From Uloborus plumipes (Eukaryota > Arthropoda > Arachnida > Araneae > Uloboridae), in NCBI GenBank assembly GCA_038373865.1, contig JAXGGA010001607.1, positions 1-64,000 of the forward strand: a stretch of DNA of 64,000 nucleotides, given 5' to 3'. The notes beneath the pieces were generated by a model. The model worked only from the letters and a program-made list of their open reading frames with translations, was not told where the DNA came from and ran no database searches. The position numbers and the translations under genes are program-made. This document shows positions 22,825 through 36,425 of this stretch, piece by piece; within the stretch, counting starts at the first letter, position 1, and every line of letters starts with the position of its first letter.

Positions 22825-25800
22825 CAGGGTTGATACATTTTAGCCGGGCCAAAAAAAGCCGGTCGGCTTTTTTTGGTTTAAACCACTTAAAAAAGGCCGG
22901 CTTTTTTAGGAAAACAGGGTTCCCACGGGCCTGAAAAAGGCCCTATAAAGGCCCGATTTTTGAGTTTGATTTTTAGGGGCCCCTAAAAAGGCCATATATT
23001 TTATCAAAAGCCCTAAAAATGATTCAAAGCCCTATTTTTTTTTTTTTAAAGAATTTGTAAGAATTCTAAGTACGCATCTCGCTCCCTTCCATTTTTTCTC
23101 GATCGTCGTAACACAGCGTGGAGATTCAAGGTCGCAGATCAAGGTGAGACTTATCGGGCTTTAGCCACGCCTGTGGTGTGAGGGTGAGCTTTTATTGGGT
23201 ATCGTTTTCCGTGACGTATACGTGGCTCCTGGCACAGCCATCTTAACACAAGTATTTAGAAGGCTGTGCTTTTGGTTGCAAAGAAAAAAGACAAAAAATT
23301 AAAGATTATAAATCTGCTGAACAGCTGAACTTGTTATTTTATGGACGTTCTTCGACGATTGTTGATACCTAGGAGCGTGGGTCGATTTTGCACGGCGATT
23401 TGAAATAGCGTGCATTTCTGTTTTCTATTCGTATCTTGTTTGCAGTGGTGCAAGTGCTGCGCAAATTGCGTCACGCTGCGCCAAATAAAGAATCTTGCGC
23501 CATCCTGCTTCCAAACGCACTTTTAGATCGAAATTGCGCCTGACTGCGCCAAAACGGCCGTTTTTCTACCGAATATCGCTAAAAAGGGGCACAAATTCTG
23601 CTTTTGTCAACCGTACGTTATGACGGTTGCTATGGCGATATTCTGAACATGTGTGTCGCAAAAAATATTCTCCTTATCTGAAATTTCAATCCTTTTGCAT
23701 CTTGCAAAAATTTTGATATTTTTCACAATCCAAAATTATTTTGACACATGCTACCTCAGCTTAACTTATTTTATGTTTTATTTTGAGAAACAAGTAATTT
23801 ATTTTTAAAAGCTTCTCAACATCTAGCATTTACGTCGCGGACGAAGCTTCCTCTGTTGAAGATTTCAATCCAAATGCATCTTGCAAACATTTTAATATTT
23901 TTGACAATTAACCGTTATTTTGACAATAGATACCTTCCATTAGCTAATTTTAGCTTACATTTTGATAACAAACAATTTATTTTTTCTATTTATATACCTA
24001 TTAATTTTTCCAAGCTTGATTTTAATAAGCATTAGGTTCTCCATTGCTTCATTTTTTGGAAAGTAATTAAAACAATCAAGCACATAATGTTTAATTATGA
24101 TTTTGCACTGAAAGGCAGTATTTTAAAAAGTTGAATTTGTAAAATTATAATTTTAATAGCTTAAAATAGAATTTTCCATGCTACTAGCAGCAGTGCTCCC
24201 ATTAGGTCATTAAAGGAAAGATAAAATATTGATGTGTTGTACAAAATTCAGAGATACTTTTTGGCAGCACATAATTATCTCATTCTACTGTTTAGAAGTT
24301 CTAAAGTTTTGTAACCAGCACATATTTAAGGCATTAAAAGCAGAGAGACAAACAAATTAAATGTGAAGCAGTATACGATAGTTACACAAGAAGCTTAATC
24401 CAATCAAGAGTCATCAGATTTTTATTAAATTTAGCAAACCAACGACTAAAGTCAGCTATTAAGAACAATGTCTTGTCTGAAATCGAGTTGCAAAATGAAT
24501 TGTAGAAGTTATGAAAGAGAAAGAGCAGTAGAACAAAAAGAAGTGAAGTTAAACTTTTAAATTAAGGTTTTTCAATTTTTAGCTCACAAAATCTAATTTT
24601 GCTCGATAAAACATAAAAAAAACTTTAGTTTACTTTTCAAGCACAAAGGCAGTTAGTTCCTCAATTTTAAGTTAAAGCGCATTGTTAACAAAAGAAGATC
24701 CAAATGTTATTGATAATTATGCAACTAAAAAACCAAAAAATGTCTAAATTTTTCATATTGTCGTGGAAGTTTTAAACCAAACGTTTGCATTTCATATTTG
24801 ACCACCACGAATGCGCTCCTAGGTGGATAGGATTTTTTTCTTTTATATAGGCCTAAAGTCTGCTTGTTAATCTTTCAATTTTATAAATTGAAGTGTGTGT
24901 CATATTGTACTACATTTAAATGGTTTAAAAGGAACTGCTACAATTTTATTTAAAATTTGTTCATAAAATTCTTGGCGTGAGTGTAGTAGCTGTATAGTAC
25001 CCGTTGCTCGTTTCTAAAGCTGTGTTAAAAATGTAAAATGATACATAACTGGTAATAAAATGTATATGGGAGTTGAAGCTTTGCTGTTTATAGAAATGAA
25101 TATATTGTGCAAGAACATAATAGTTATGTCTTTCGACTAACTGATAAGCTTTTCCTTTGAAAGTTAGTTATTCAGCAGAAGTACGACTAGATAACGTCAA
25201 GTGGCCCTATATATTCTGGAAAATGGGCCTGAAAAAGGCCATATAAAGGCCCTATTTTTTAATCTGCTGAGAGAGTGGGAACCCTGGAAAAAAAGCCGGC
25301 TTTTATTAAAAACTCTGGCTTTTTAGGATTTTTTTTTTTTGTGGTGTTTTATTTTAATTTACTTACAATGAAAATTATATTAATACAATTACAGCTCTGT
25401 TGACAAATTCCAAGACACAAGACTAAAAATTAGATAGTTGTTATAAAAATAGAAAAATAAAGCTATTGTTCTATATCAGGTAATTAGTCTTGTTCAATGG
25501 AATGTAAATGGTCGTAAATGAATTTTCGTCAAAGTATTCAAAAACTCACATGATTCTGCTGCTGTTGTTAGCAGTTATCTGGTTTAGTTGTGAAATAACA
25601 ATGAACTCTTATATTTTTTTCTGCCTTTTTTTTAAGTCACAAAACTTTTATCTGCTTCTTAATTGAAAAACAATTGTTTAAAAAATAAAAAGTTTATGTA
25701 TACATAGAAACCAACAGGTCTATATTAGTGAATGAATTTAAATTCTACTGGAAGTTTCTAGACTATTTCAGAAGTAATGTTTTTACTATTGTATACATAA

Positions 25801-26610
25801 ATAATAGTGCAAAAAAAAAGAGCAAACTGGTGGATGCAACAGTCTTTTTAAAATTGCTCTTTCACCTGCTCTCCACTTCCTAAAGAATGAAGGAAGGCAT
25901 CCTTTCTTTTAGTATAATAATGTGCAGCCACCTGCTTTTTATCTTGATTTTAAACTTTTAATCCTTTTGTACATTGGTGCTCCTGTCACTCAATTTGAAG
26001 GATTGTTCCCAATGATATCTCACCCTTTCTTTCCGCACAAGCCTCTACTGAATTCTGAGACTCCTGTTATTGCTTAAGGACACAGGGTTTGCCTTCCCTT
26101 TTATTAAGGGGCCATAGTTTCTAGGAAGGGAGATAATGCCTTGCTTTCACTAAAGAGTGCTGGTCATGATACCTTCATATCATTTTACAAATAGTGCAGG
26201 ATGCGCTTTTTTGTCCAATTGACATGTGTCTTCAGACAATTCTAATATTTTTCTTTTCAGCAGAGTTTAAATAAAGGGATGTTCGCTCTTTGCATTTTAT
26301 TCAAATTCAAACCAACTAATCCAGCAGTGATATGCTATGACATTATTATTTGATGTTTTATAATGATTTGCAGTTTTTGTGTAAATATTTCTTTTATCAT
26401 TTCACAAAAGTATTGTTTTATTACTTAAATTGATATGGGTTACCTGATTAAAATGCATAGAAGTCAAAAGTATAAGTGTAAAGTATAATATTTTTAAAAA
26501 GGCCAAAAAAGACCGGCTTTTTTTGAAAAAGGCCAAAAAAGACCGGCTTTTTTAATAAAAGCCGGCCGGTCTGGCCTTTTTTAAAAAAAGCCGGCTTTTT
26601 TGCAACCCTG
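22825..26610. mobile_element. hAT element with perfect 8-bp target duplication, carrying a nested element
   Basis: The left end reads CAGGGTTGATACATTTTAGC and the inverted right end CAGGGTTGCAAAAAAGCCGG. Both flanks carry CTTAGAAC (22817-22824 and 26611-26618). Subterminal zones contain multiple AAAGCCGGC/GCCGGCTTTT copies in both orientations. No ORF of 60 codons or more occurs between 21821 and 26447, so it is non-autonomous. A second TIR element occupies 22915-25286. Confidence 0.92.
22915..25286. mobile_element. Nested hAT-like element inside 22825-26610
   Basis: The termini CAGGGTTCCCAC and inverse GTGGGAACCCTG match perfectly over 12 bases. Subterminal GGGCCTGAAAAAGGCC and TATAAAGGCCC occur near both ends (22929 and 25227). 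The 8-mers outside the ends (TAGGAAAA, GAAAAAAA) match poorly, so the target duplication is decayed or absent. No transposase ORF. Confidence 0.8.
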
Positions 26611-26618
26611 CTTAGAAC

Positions 26619-29600
26619 TGTTTTTATCCCTGAGTAAAAATAAATGTTCATTCTCAATATAATATTTTTTTTTCACTTTGCCCTCCTGCTTTACAAGGCC
26701 AAGTTATGCCTATAGTAAATGCATTGATTTTTAAAGCCATTTTCGTTTTTTCCAATATTGTTGGAATTCCTTTTCTTTTTTAAAAGTGAACACTAGGCTG
26801 CGATTTCATCTTCTTCGTGTTTAAGCGTTATCACTGTGCTGTGATACTTTGCCTGTGTTGTGACAGTTGAAAATGTTCTACTGATTTAGTAGCATGGTTT
26901 TCTGATAACTAGGCAAGCTTTAAGTGTCTCGAATAAAGTGCGCTGCGGTGATAAATACATACTTTCATTATCTCTTATTTATCTTTTCATACGTTCAGGA
27001 CAACAATGGGTCAAACATTTCATCAACAACTTGTTGACTCTTCTTTCTTGTTTAATTACTGTTTTTGACTCGAAAAAGTTTCTCTTTATTAAATCTGAAA
27101 ATTCAAAATTCTCTGTGTGTGACGAAGTAAAAATTTTAAGTAGAGTAGTCACTTTTTTTTTTTTTGTTTAAATCATGAACTTTTTTATTAGCTAGTGTGA
27201 ACCTCATAATCGTTTTCAGACTGAAAATGATGTATAGTTTGACTCGGATGACTTGAATTCCAATGGACAAAAAAAAAATCAACGATTCCGGTAAAAACCT
27301 CCAGTAAAAATTCCAGTTAAAACTACTTTCACTTTGACAGTCCAAAAGTAGCTCTATAGCGACTCCCCACCCCCCTCACACACACTTTTTTTTTGGTAAA
27401 CACCTTATTCCACCGACCAGTTAGTTAATCGACTGCCATGCTCTACAATTTATGATTTTGTTAAGTGTCGTTCTTCCGCCATTATCATAGTTTTGTTCAC
27501 TTTCGATTATTCCTGGATTCCCATCCCCTTTGTTTATTCACCAATAGTTCGTGGACTCGTGGCACTCCCTCGTGATGTACATGTTTTTGCAACTGGCATC
27601 GGCCCGTCAGTAACATCGTAATACATTCTATTTTCCGCCCGAGTGGTGTGGATGGCTTTGATGCAACTTACCTGGCCAGCAGACATAAACCCTCGGCTGT
27701 GTTTACGCTCTTGTCTCTTCGACCATGTGGTCTGTTTCATGCAAGGAAGCTCTTCCCGCTCTTTGTTTACGTTTGCGCGTAACTCTCTTTCCCAGAATAT
27801 AAGAATTCTTCTATTCATCTATATTCAAATGAAGTTTGTGTTTAAATCTCGTCTGTAATAAGACTGTTCAAGGCTGCATCCGTGTCAGGCGTATATCAAT
27901 AGAACCCCGTTGTAACGCAGGATCGGTTATAGTGGAAGCCATTACTGCCACTAAAATATTCTCCTTCGAGGTTAGATCATTAAAATTTTATCTGAATATA
28001 TAGGCACGTATCAGGATTGGCAAATGGTACATACCAATAGTACGTAATGGTGGTAGACATGGCCTAAAACAAAAGGTTAAAGGGGTAACCCCTCCCCCCC
28101 CGCCCGCTCTCATTTCTCCGGCCATTGTGGCTCTAATTATGCTAAGAAATAAATTTAATTCTTATTGTCTCCTCTCCGTTTGAATTTTGCACTAAGACCA
28201 GGGACGTCATTTCAAGTTTTTCAGGGGGTGGGTAAAGGGGCTAAACACTGCAATTTCATTGGAAAACATAAAAACCACGCCCACTTATGTGTAAATACAT
28301 TGATTTCTCAAAGTCAGGGGGGCAATTGCCCCCCCCACAACGATACCGACCCCCCCCCCCCCATAAAGGACGGGCCTGACAAAGACTTTCGACTGCTGTA
28401 GCTTTAAACATGTGGTTGCTTTCAAAAAAAGAATTGTCTGCATTCTTCTTTGTATATTTTGCTTTTTGCTTAATCTCTATGTATTTCATAAACAATTATC
28501 GATGTAATGAAGAGAAACATTCCTATAATCTCTATTACTCGTACATTCTAATGTAACGTTGCTCCCATTCAAAATAAGCGAAGTAGCACAATAACAGCTC
28601 TTATCTTATTGGCATCATTAGCAATGTATTGAGAACATACTAGGAAATTCCGTATACCTCGACGTCCGAGGCTATTGCTGTTCTTGCTCTTTTTTTTCCG
28701 AGAAGGCCAACAATAAGTCTTTCTCAATAGATTTTGAAAGAAAAAGATAAAACTGTCTGTGCCTTCCAGGAATCGTAAGACTGTTCAACGGCTATTGAAT
28801 TGAAAACGTCTACGGGAAATTGGATTGACAACGGCCACGGGAGGCAATTGAAACGACAATGGCCACGTGCCATCAGCAGTACTCTTGAGAAAGCTTTTTT
28901 TTTTTTTCTGAATGAAAATGGACATTGCAAGGATTGCTATCCATCGGTTGCCCTTCTCTTTTTTCGTTAGTTCTTTTCAAAGAATTTCAGTATTGTCACT
29001 TAGGACATTTTTTGTTACCAAAGTCTGCGAACGTTCCACCAGAAATAACTACAATGTTTTTAGCGCAAGTGGCCAACCAAAAAAGGAGCTTAAATAATCG
29101 AAGTATAACAGAAATACAACTTAATTAAGATCAAGATGAGTTAAATGATAAAAAAAAAAAAAAAAAATAGCGAAACACAATCGAGGTTTTGATGTTATGA
29201 ATTAATTTACCAGTTAAAGAATTTATGGACCGAAAGTAAAAATAAAATATTATTGCAATTTCTGCCGGTGACTTAATTTCTAATGTGTTTTCAAACGCAT
29301 ATTGATGTGTTACTTTCTGTTAGAAATAAATATGTTAGGCGATGAATATAAAAAGAGATTAAACATTTTACGAGACTTGTCATTTGTCAGAATATCATTT
29401 TTTGATATCAATTTGGGAGGTCTCGTTTATAAGTCTAGCATCAAAACCTTTTTACCTTCATAGTCTTCGTTCTGACTAGCGCAATTATAAATACAAATTC
29501 GATTCGGGTCAATCACAATGAAACCTAAATGTACATAAAGCATACTATACTACAATTCTACTCTAATATTTTACGTTTGATTGTTCGTTAATGTCTATTT

Positions 29601-32239
29601 TCCAAATTCGAAATCCCTACAGATTTGTTTTTTTTTTTTTTTTCCTGTTAGAGGTTGATGGGGACAAAATCCAAGTAAACGGTTACTTATTTCATCTAAA
29701 GAATCTTAATAGTTTTCAAAGGATCAGCCGTGACTTTCCGTTGTCTGAAGCACCAGCTTTTGCGTTTAATGATCACCGGATTAAAATCCTTGTTCCTCCT
29801 GATCTTCAGGGATCGACATGCCTTGGATGTTATCGACGTATTCTTCCGTAGCGGTGATTTGTGTCGCCATTGACGCGTTCTCACGGGGTTTTTATAAATT
29901 CGCGGGAAAGCTTCAAAGCAGAACTAAAACGGGAACAGTCTTGTTACTTTCCATTCAGCCTCAGCCTTGTGGGTTTTCCGAAACGGAAGCAAGAATCCAC
30001 TTTCGCTCGCCCCGATAGAAAGTTTCCAATTCCCCATCCAGATAGGAAATTTGATGCGAATGAGTAGCCTCGTTTAATCAGAAGATTTTGCTCGCCTCAA
30101 TGAAATCGTAATCCGTAATGTTGTAAGTTGCACTTATATTGATCAGGATGGCAATGTTTCTTTTCTGATGCCAGGGGTACACCGAAATTTCTGAAATCCC
30201 TCCTGGGTCTTCCATGAAAACAAATTGAAAATAAGGAAAGGGCCAAAGATTAAATTTTACAGGAGAAGCACAAAAACTTATGGTCCAATACTGAAATGAG
30301 TATTGAATTCACTATTTTCTGGCAAACGAAATGAGTTCGGAATTTGCCGCTTTTTTTGAAGCCATTGGTGCTGGGATATAATTTATTTTCAGTGAAAAAA
30401 CGCAGTTTTGAAAATTTTGGTTCTAATCTCATTTTTATTTTCAACTGTCAGTAGTTCCTATTTCATGTCAAGTTTGGGGTAAAACCTATTAAATTAAACG
30501 TAAACTTTTACAATGGACAGCAGGCTGTAATAGTCAGCACAAAAGTCTCAGCACGCTGCAATTGAACTCTTCGGTATTTGCTTGCTTGTTGCTTTTTATC
30601 TCTCTAAAAAATAATTCCTCAAAGCATAAAACTTTGAGACGAGAGAGAAGCTTTCCTTGTACTAGATTACAGTTCAGTGCAGCAGTGGTTCTTGAAAACT
30701 TAGTTGTAATTAGTGGACCTTTTTTAAAAGATGTAAGTAGCTACCTTTTCCATCTTACCTCTATGATACTATCACCAGGGGTAGAGCTCTTGACAGAATC
30801 ACGTGGACCATTCGAGATGTAACATCCGAAACTGTTAGAAAAATAAAATATTCTAAAAATCAGGATATTTTTTATCAGTCCACTGTTATTTGCTTCTTGA
30901 AGAATTAGCGGCAGACTGACTGGAAGAGGAGGAGTCGGACGGAAAGCTTTTCCAACCACTGGTCAGCCAAAAGGGAAGTACATCTGCCCAGCTCGAAAAT
31001 TATTGAACTTCGCCTATACTTCAAAAAGAATTGTCTTATTTATTACCGAATCCAACTATACCTTTTTCTTAGGGTTAATCCTAGTGGTTCTCTCTTTCTG
31101 ATGCAAAATATTGACTCTGAAAGCAAGCATAGCTCTACGACTTCTCCTCGAACATTGCGAAAAAACATCGAAGTTCTGAAACATTGACCAGCTTTATTGC
31201 TCCTGTCGAATATCTTGCACCAAATCGCACTTTGAACGTACTTTACCGCTTTCCGGCAAGAACGTGCGTCTGCATTCAGAAAGTGGGAACACGAACCCAC
31301 CAAAAAAACCATGTCCAACAATGCGTGACGATTCTAACCGGTAACGTAATGGTGCAAGAATGCGTGGAAAAATGAGCATTTTCTTTGCTTTCGTTGCTCG
31401 TATTGTCTTTTCAAAAGTGATCGCTTAATTGGGAAGATTTTCGCTTTTTTCCTTCGTGGGAGGGGCCAGTTTCGGTTGAGCTTTTCGTCGAGATGAAAGG
31501 GTGAATTCTGTGTGAAGTGATTCCTGTTTGTTCTGATCTGCAGTGGAAATGTGAGGTTGTGTAAATAAGTGGATGTGGGCATTGGCAAGGAAAACAATCT
31601 GACTGTGAAAGGAGAGATATGAGAGTTATTTCACGCTGTCGGTTGCTTATTAACTTCAGAAAAATTACACCTATAGTAGACAGGTTATTTCTCTTTTTTT
31701 AATCACGAGAAAACTGTCCCACGAAGACCTGTTACTTTCTTCATAGTCACGTAACATGTCGATGTCGTTGCGTTCCATTGAGCGCTGCAATTCCGTGGCG
31801 AACACTGATTGTTTTTAATTAAATTTTGCTGACGTACGTTATCCAAAGCAATTTTCGCCAAAAAAAAAAAAAAAAAAAAACGAACGGGTATTTATCGTTT
31901 TATTTATTTATTTATTTATTTTTGCGAAAAATGTGTTGTGCAACTTTAGTTGACATGAATAAAGTAGTAAAATAACCATTGATGACCGATGAAGTGTCTT
32001 GCGTAGCAGAATGCGAACACTTCTCATGTGAGAGAAAATGACATATCCTCGAGCTTTTTTTTTTCCGTGTTTCCTCCTGTTGGTCCTTCTCTTCTCAGGT
32101 ACCCACGAAACAGCTCAAAGGCAGAATTTCTTGTATTTGAGCTGAGTCTGAATGTACAGTATTGCGCCGAATATTCGCATTTTTGGAACCAGTCCTAGTT
32201 TGGATAATTGTTGCTTTTGAGTTGCTGTATGAGAAAGGT
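26619..32239. other. Non-coding sequence, no gene recognised
   Basis: AT-rich with C/G runs near 28090, 28320 and 28352 and a 20-base A run near 31860. A degraded transposon end may occur near 28199-28380 (CAGGGACGTCATTTC). GC-richer islands at 27540-27790 and 28790-28880 show no convincing exon. The missing first exon of canoe was looked for here without success. Confidence 0.5.
31899..31921. repeat. TTTA tetranucleotide microsatellite
   Basis: Five to six TTTA units, just downstream of a 20-base A run. Confidence 0.9.
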
Positions 32240-32375
32240 TGAAATAGTGTCTGGTAACATAAACGAATACTCCGCTTGTGCGAATAAAAGATACCGGAAT
32301 GGAATATTTCACCATATCATAGACGCAATGTTGATTCATTTAAGCGGCTGATTTAATTAACCGGCTTCCACTGTA
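32240..32375. mobile_element. Tigger/pogo-like fragment
   Basis: The right end CCGGCTTCCACTGTA, plus AACGAATACTCCGCTTGTGC, CATAGACGCAATGTTGATTC and AAGCGGCTGATTTAATTAAC, match the style of the elements at 621 and 20775. The left end was not resolved. Confidence 0.45.
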
Positions 32376-32496
32376 GTTAGATTTAAACAAAAATTGAAAG
32401 TGTGCATTTTCCTTTCACACTTGTATGAGGCTGTTAAATTCCGTTGTCTTTACTCTTTTTGATCTGGATTCCCCCCTCTCTTAGACCAGGATTTAC

Positions 32497-32815
32497 TGTC
32501 CGTCCGTGAAACTCACTCCCGAACAGTTCCACTTGAAAAAGGGTAGATGGGTTGTGGGTGATAACTGTCCAAAGTTTTTAATTTAAAACTTGCATTTGCT
32601 ATATCTTTTTGACATATTCAACTAAACTATGTGTTGAAAATTAGCATCGTTCCGCGTTGTTTAATACGGCTGAAAATGCTTTTTATTATTCTTCCCCTCA
32701 TTGTTATCTTACCTAACACGCCAATTTTGGTAAGATCAGAGAAGACCTGACGCATGCGTAAATGCGCGGGAGGTTTTACCAAAGAAGATCACAGTTGTAA
32801 GAAGGAAGCTTGTTC
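32497..32815 (+). repeat. Dispersed repeat A, copy 3
   Basis: It shares with copy 1 GTCCGTCCGT, TTTAAAACTTGCATTTGCTA, GACATATTCAACTA, TTATTATTCTTCCCCT and GACCTGACGCATGCGTAAAT. All three copies are on the same strand. Divergence between copies appears to be roughly 15-25 percent by eye. Confidence 0.85.
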
Positions 32816-33418
32816 AATAGGCAAATTACGTACTTTCGATTTTGCTTGCTCAATGCTCAGGCGCCTTAAAAAATGAAGGTAAAGAACGTTCAGATAATTT
32901 GACAGTTCAGTTTGTTGGATTTGAGATAGTCGCCGTTTTACTGTGCGCGAATTGACTGACTTCATTCATGAATCAATTGAAAAATAAACTCAAGCAGTCT
33001 TTCGGCTAGCCACGAAATATCGCCGGTTGTAGGAAGTCAAGAGGCCATGGTTCCGTCCTCAGCCGCAGTTCTCTCGTCTGAATGGGAAACGCAGGCGCAC
33101 GGAACGCCGCATCCGGTGCAGCAGGTTGCCTTTTCCTTGCCGACCGTAACAAGCACCGATACGGTCGGCCGTTATGGAGTAGGTGGTTAGATAATTGCAT
33201 TAGCTGCCTTTTCTCTGCCCCGACGAGTAGCTGTAATGACTCGGTCCAAGGATGAAATGGCGCTCTTAAGAGCTCCGTTTTGTTGCACTTGACATTTATG
33301 TAACTGGGGAAGAATGTCGCACCTTGTTCAGGTCTTTGTGTCGAAAGAAATTATTGAATAACGCAAGTAAATGCCAGGGCTGATTCTGACCGTGACCACC
33401 TCAAATTTAGATAACTTG

Positions 33419-33625
33419 CAGGCGCGGATTCAAAAGGGGGGGGGTCATGGGGGTCAAGACCTCCCCCCCCCTTATCGAACAAATATAGCATAAAACTGCA
33501 TTTTTTGCAACTTATATTATGAAAACAATCGCCAAATACCCCCGTTCTCGCACAAAAATTGCACTTTGCCCCCCCCCCCCCCCGAAAATGACATCCTCCT
33601 TAACCAGAAGCTGGATCCGCCCTTG
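33419..33625. mobile_element. Short hAT-like TIR element (CAAGGGCGGATCC family), copy 2
   Basis: The left end CAGGCGCGGATTCAAAAGG pairs with the inverted right end CAAGGGCGGATCCAG. Flanking 8-mers ATAACTTG and ATCACTTG agree at 7 of 8 positions. The 207-bp interior contains three G/C runs. No ORF. Confidence 0.7.
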
Positions 33626-33823
33626 ATCACTTGGCTGCCTGAGTGACACGGATCAATGCCGAAGTGCTATCATGGTCTGGCTGCATGGAATTTACCATAC
33701 TTCTAATCATTTGATATTTAACACGATTAACGAAGTAAAAACGATTCTATTGACACAGGTGTTACTGTTTGATATGCAGGGAGTATTTTTTTTTTTCTGA
33801 GAGAGATCTCATGAAATACTGTG

Positions 33824-34411
33824 GGGTCATTCCATAGAAAGTGGGACATGCAAGTCATTTTTCAAAACAAATTTTTTTGGATAATTTTTATTTGATTTTG
33901 TCAAAAATACGTTAAATTCTATTGGCAACAGTGTTTTTTTTTCAGATAGCTTAAATTAATTACTAAGAAAAAAATAATATTGAAAGAATTTTTGTGATGT
34001 GTAACCTGAGTTACCAACAATTTGTAACCTGAGTTAGAATAATTAATGAAAAAAATATTTGTAGTTTACATTCAAATGTAAGTTTTAAAATAGCTTAGAA
34101 TCTATATATTTATGTACAATACTTTGTATCAATCAAAAATTTTAACAAGAGCAGAATTTCAAGCTCTTAGTGAACTTTAAGTATGTCAGATGTCTGTTTT
34201 AGGTAACCTGAGTTTCCAACAGAAATTAATTTATTGGTTCAACTATTATATGTATTAACATATTTTGCATTTCCTAAATTTGTCAAAAGTAGTTTAAAAT
34301 ATAAAAAAAAAATCAATAACCTTTCCAAAACATTTTTTTTTTTTCATTAGAATAAGTGTTAAACCAGGCATAAGTGTATCAAATGTAACCTGAGTTACCA
34401 TGGAATGACCC
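33824..34411. mobile_element. TIR element with GGGTCATTCCA ends and TAACCTGAGTT repeats
   Basis: The left end GGGTCATTCCAT and inverse right end ATGGAATGACCC match, and TGTG borders both sides as a possible 4-bp target duplication. The motif TAACCTGAGTT occurs four times (near 34002, 34025, 34204 and 34387). No ORF. Confidence 0.7.
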
Positions 34412-35439
34412 TGTGCTCGATTAGACACTGTTCCCCTTTGTTTAGAACAATAATTTTCACAATGCTGGAGCACGAAATAATTTGAACGCTTGGGTACAAT
34501 CTTGTAAGAAATAAAATGATCCACTCAGTGAGGCAGCACTTGCGGGGGTGCCCATGACTGATTAATTAGGAATTCCATGATTGCGCAATTGGGTTTTACC
34601 CACTTGACCACCGCGAGAACGCGCGGCGGAGGGGCCTACTTTCAACCTCAAAATAATTTTCACGATAAAGATCGGTGCTGAGTTGAACTTTAAGTTAACT
34701 TTCGATTTCTTAAAAATTATCAGCTTTAGAAACTTTTTTTGTCTGTTAGTTTTGCAGAACTTTTGACAATTTTATTCAATAAAAAGTAACCCTTATGCAA
34801 ATATTTTGTTTGAGGAAGAGAGGCAAGGCAGTGCCCTACCTAAATTGGATCGACTACTTTGAAATTGACTTTTTCTTCATCCGTAAATGAATGGGTAAAT
34901 TAACATAAATCAAACAAACTGGTTAACTTCTTTTTTAAGTGGAGAAGGCGTGTAAATGTTTGAGAATTTGTTCATGCAGAAATTTCTACACGAATTAATT
35001 GGAAGAGATTTAACGTGTGAAGTAATTGGTAGCGATTTCCAGTTCAACCCTACTTTCTCTCGCTTATTCAAAACCGGACAAGCGGATTGTGCAGGGGCGC
35101 ACCGCACTTTGTAGCCGACCCCTCCAGCACCAGAGTCTAGTCTTTTTGACAAGTTGCTGAATCTCATTTTTTTCCCGTCTTTGTCTCTCGTCTCGTAGCG
35201 GATAAAGATCTTAATTCGCGACCGGTCGAGATCGCAGCCATAACGTTCCCTGTCATTGTCTCACGTACTTCGATCTCCATTGGAGAAGCTATTTTTTTTT
35301 ATTTATTTTCTTTAAAAGTACTGCGATTGTCTTCGTCGTGATCCCGTTGGATTTCATGGGAAGAGACGAACAACTGCTAGTGTGTGCTGTTGCACTTGAG
35401 ACAGTCGAGCTGAAAATAAAAATGCCACTTAACCTTAAA

Positions 35440-35618
35440 AATATGCGGTCAATTGAATCAGTGGTTTATTGAATCAACTGCATGCTTCAATGAATCAGAT
35501 CGTCAAAAACGGAACAAAATCCAGCTGTGTTGAAAAAGCCGCTTTGTTGAATCAGCTGCTTTGTTGAATCAAAACTTGTTTCGAACAAATGTGATTCTTA
35601 TAAGCGGCGGCCACTGTA
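35440..35618. mobile_element. Tigger/pogo-like fragment
   Basis: Repeated TTGAATCA phrases (near 35452, 35469, 35545 and 35565) lead to a right end AAGCGGCGGCCACTGTA, which in inverse starts TACAGTGGCCGCC as in pogo/Tigger ends. The left end is unclear. Confidence 0.5.
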
Positions 35619-36425
35619 TATAACATTTTGCTCACAGCTTAAAAAATGCCTTGCATCTATTTGCAACTCGAATGATTTTTTTGAAAACTTGTTTTATAAA
35701 AACATGATTTTTTCCAAAAGTGGATGTATCAATGATGTTTAATGGCTGAAATTCAAATTTTTAAGAAAACTGAATGTTTCCCACCAAGTTTCCTGTGGGA
35801 GGGGGGGGGGATTTCAAATTTTTAGAAGAACTGAAAAGTGGCAATTTTAGTTTTCAACTCAAGCTTCTAAACTGTCAGAAGCAAAAATTTGAAACTGAAT
35901 TTCAATGTTTTGCATTTTGTACATGTGCCAAAAGTCATCCCTCGTTTGAGTGGGGGGGGGGGGGAGTGTCCTCTTAAAATTTCCTACAAATCTTCTGCTT
36001 TTTTTTTCTCTTTTTTTTTTTTTACTACATTGCACAAATTCTCAACAGTTGCTTTTGTTTTTATAAAATCGAGCTAATAATCCAAATTCCATCGACTTTC
36101 TGGCTTTTGTCTATCCAGCTTAATAAAAATGAGTAATGTTGGAAGCTGTCATTTCTAAAACTTCTTGCTTGAGAATTGAGATAGAGTAGAAAAGTTCCGT
36201 GTGTGTGTACACACAGGGAAACCTTAAAAAAAAAAGGAAAAGGAAAATAAAGCAAGAGAATAAGGGGGAAATCCTCATTGTGAGGCATGGAATAAATAAT
36301 CTTGTTAAAATTCGTTGAATTTATTGAATATAAATTAATATTTGACCTGGTATGGTATAGTCTAATTTTCAAAACATCTTTTTCAATTATTTTAACTTCA
36401 CTGAAATCATTGTTCTTTATTTTAG
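35619..36425. other. Sequence just upstream of the first recognised canoe exon
   Basis: AT-rich, with two poly-G runs (35803-35810 and 35951-35962) and T runs near 36000. Read as intron ending in TTTATTTTAG at 36425. No start codon or N-terminal afadin peptide was recognised. Confidence 0.6.

Noticed and set aside
27534..27858. Open frames on both strands in a GC-richer island
   Set aside because: Antisense open frames and lack of any known motif suggest base composition, not coding.
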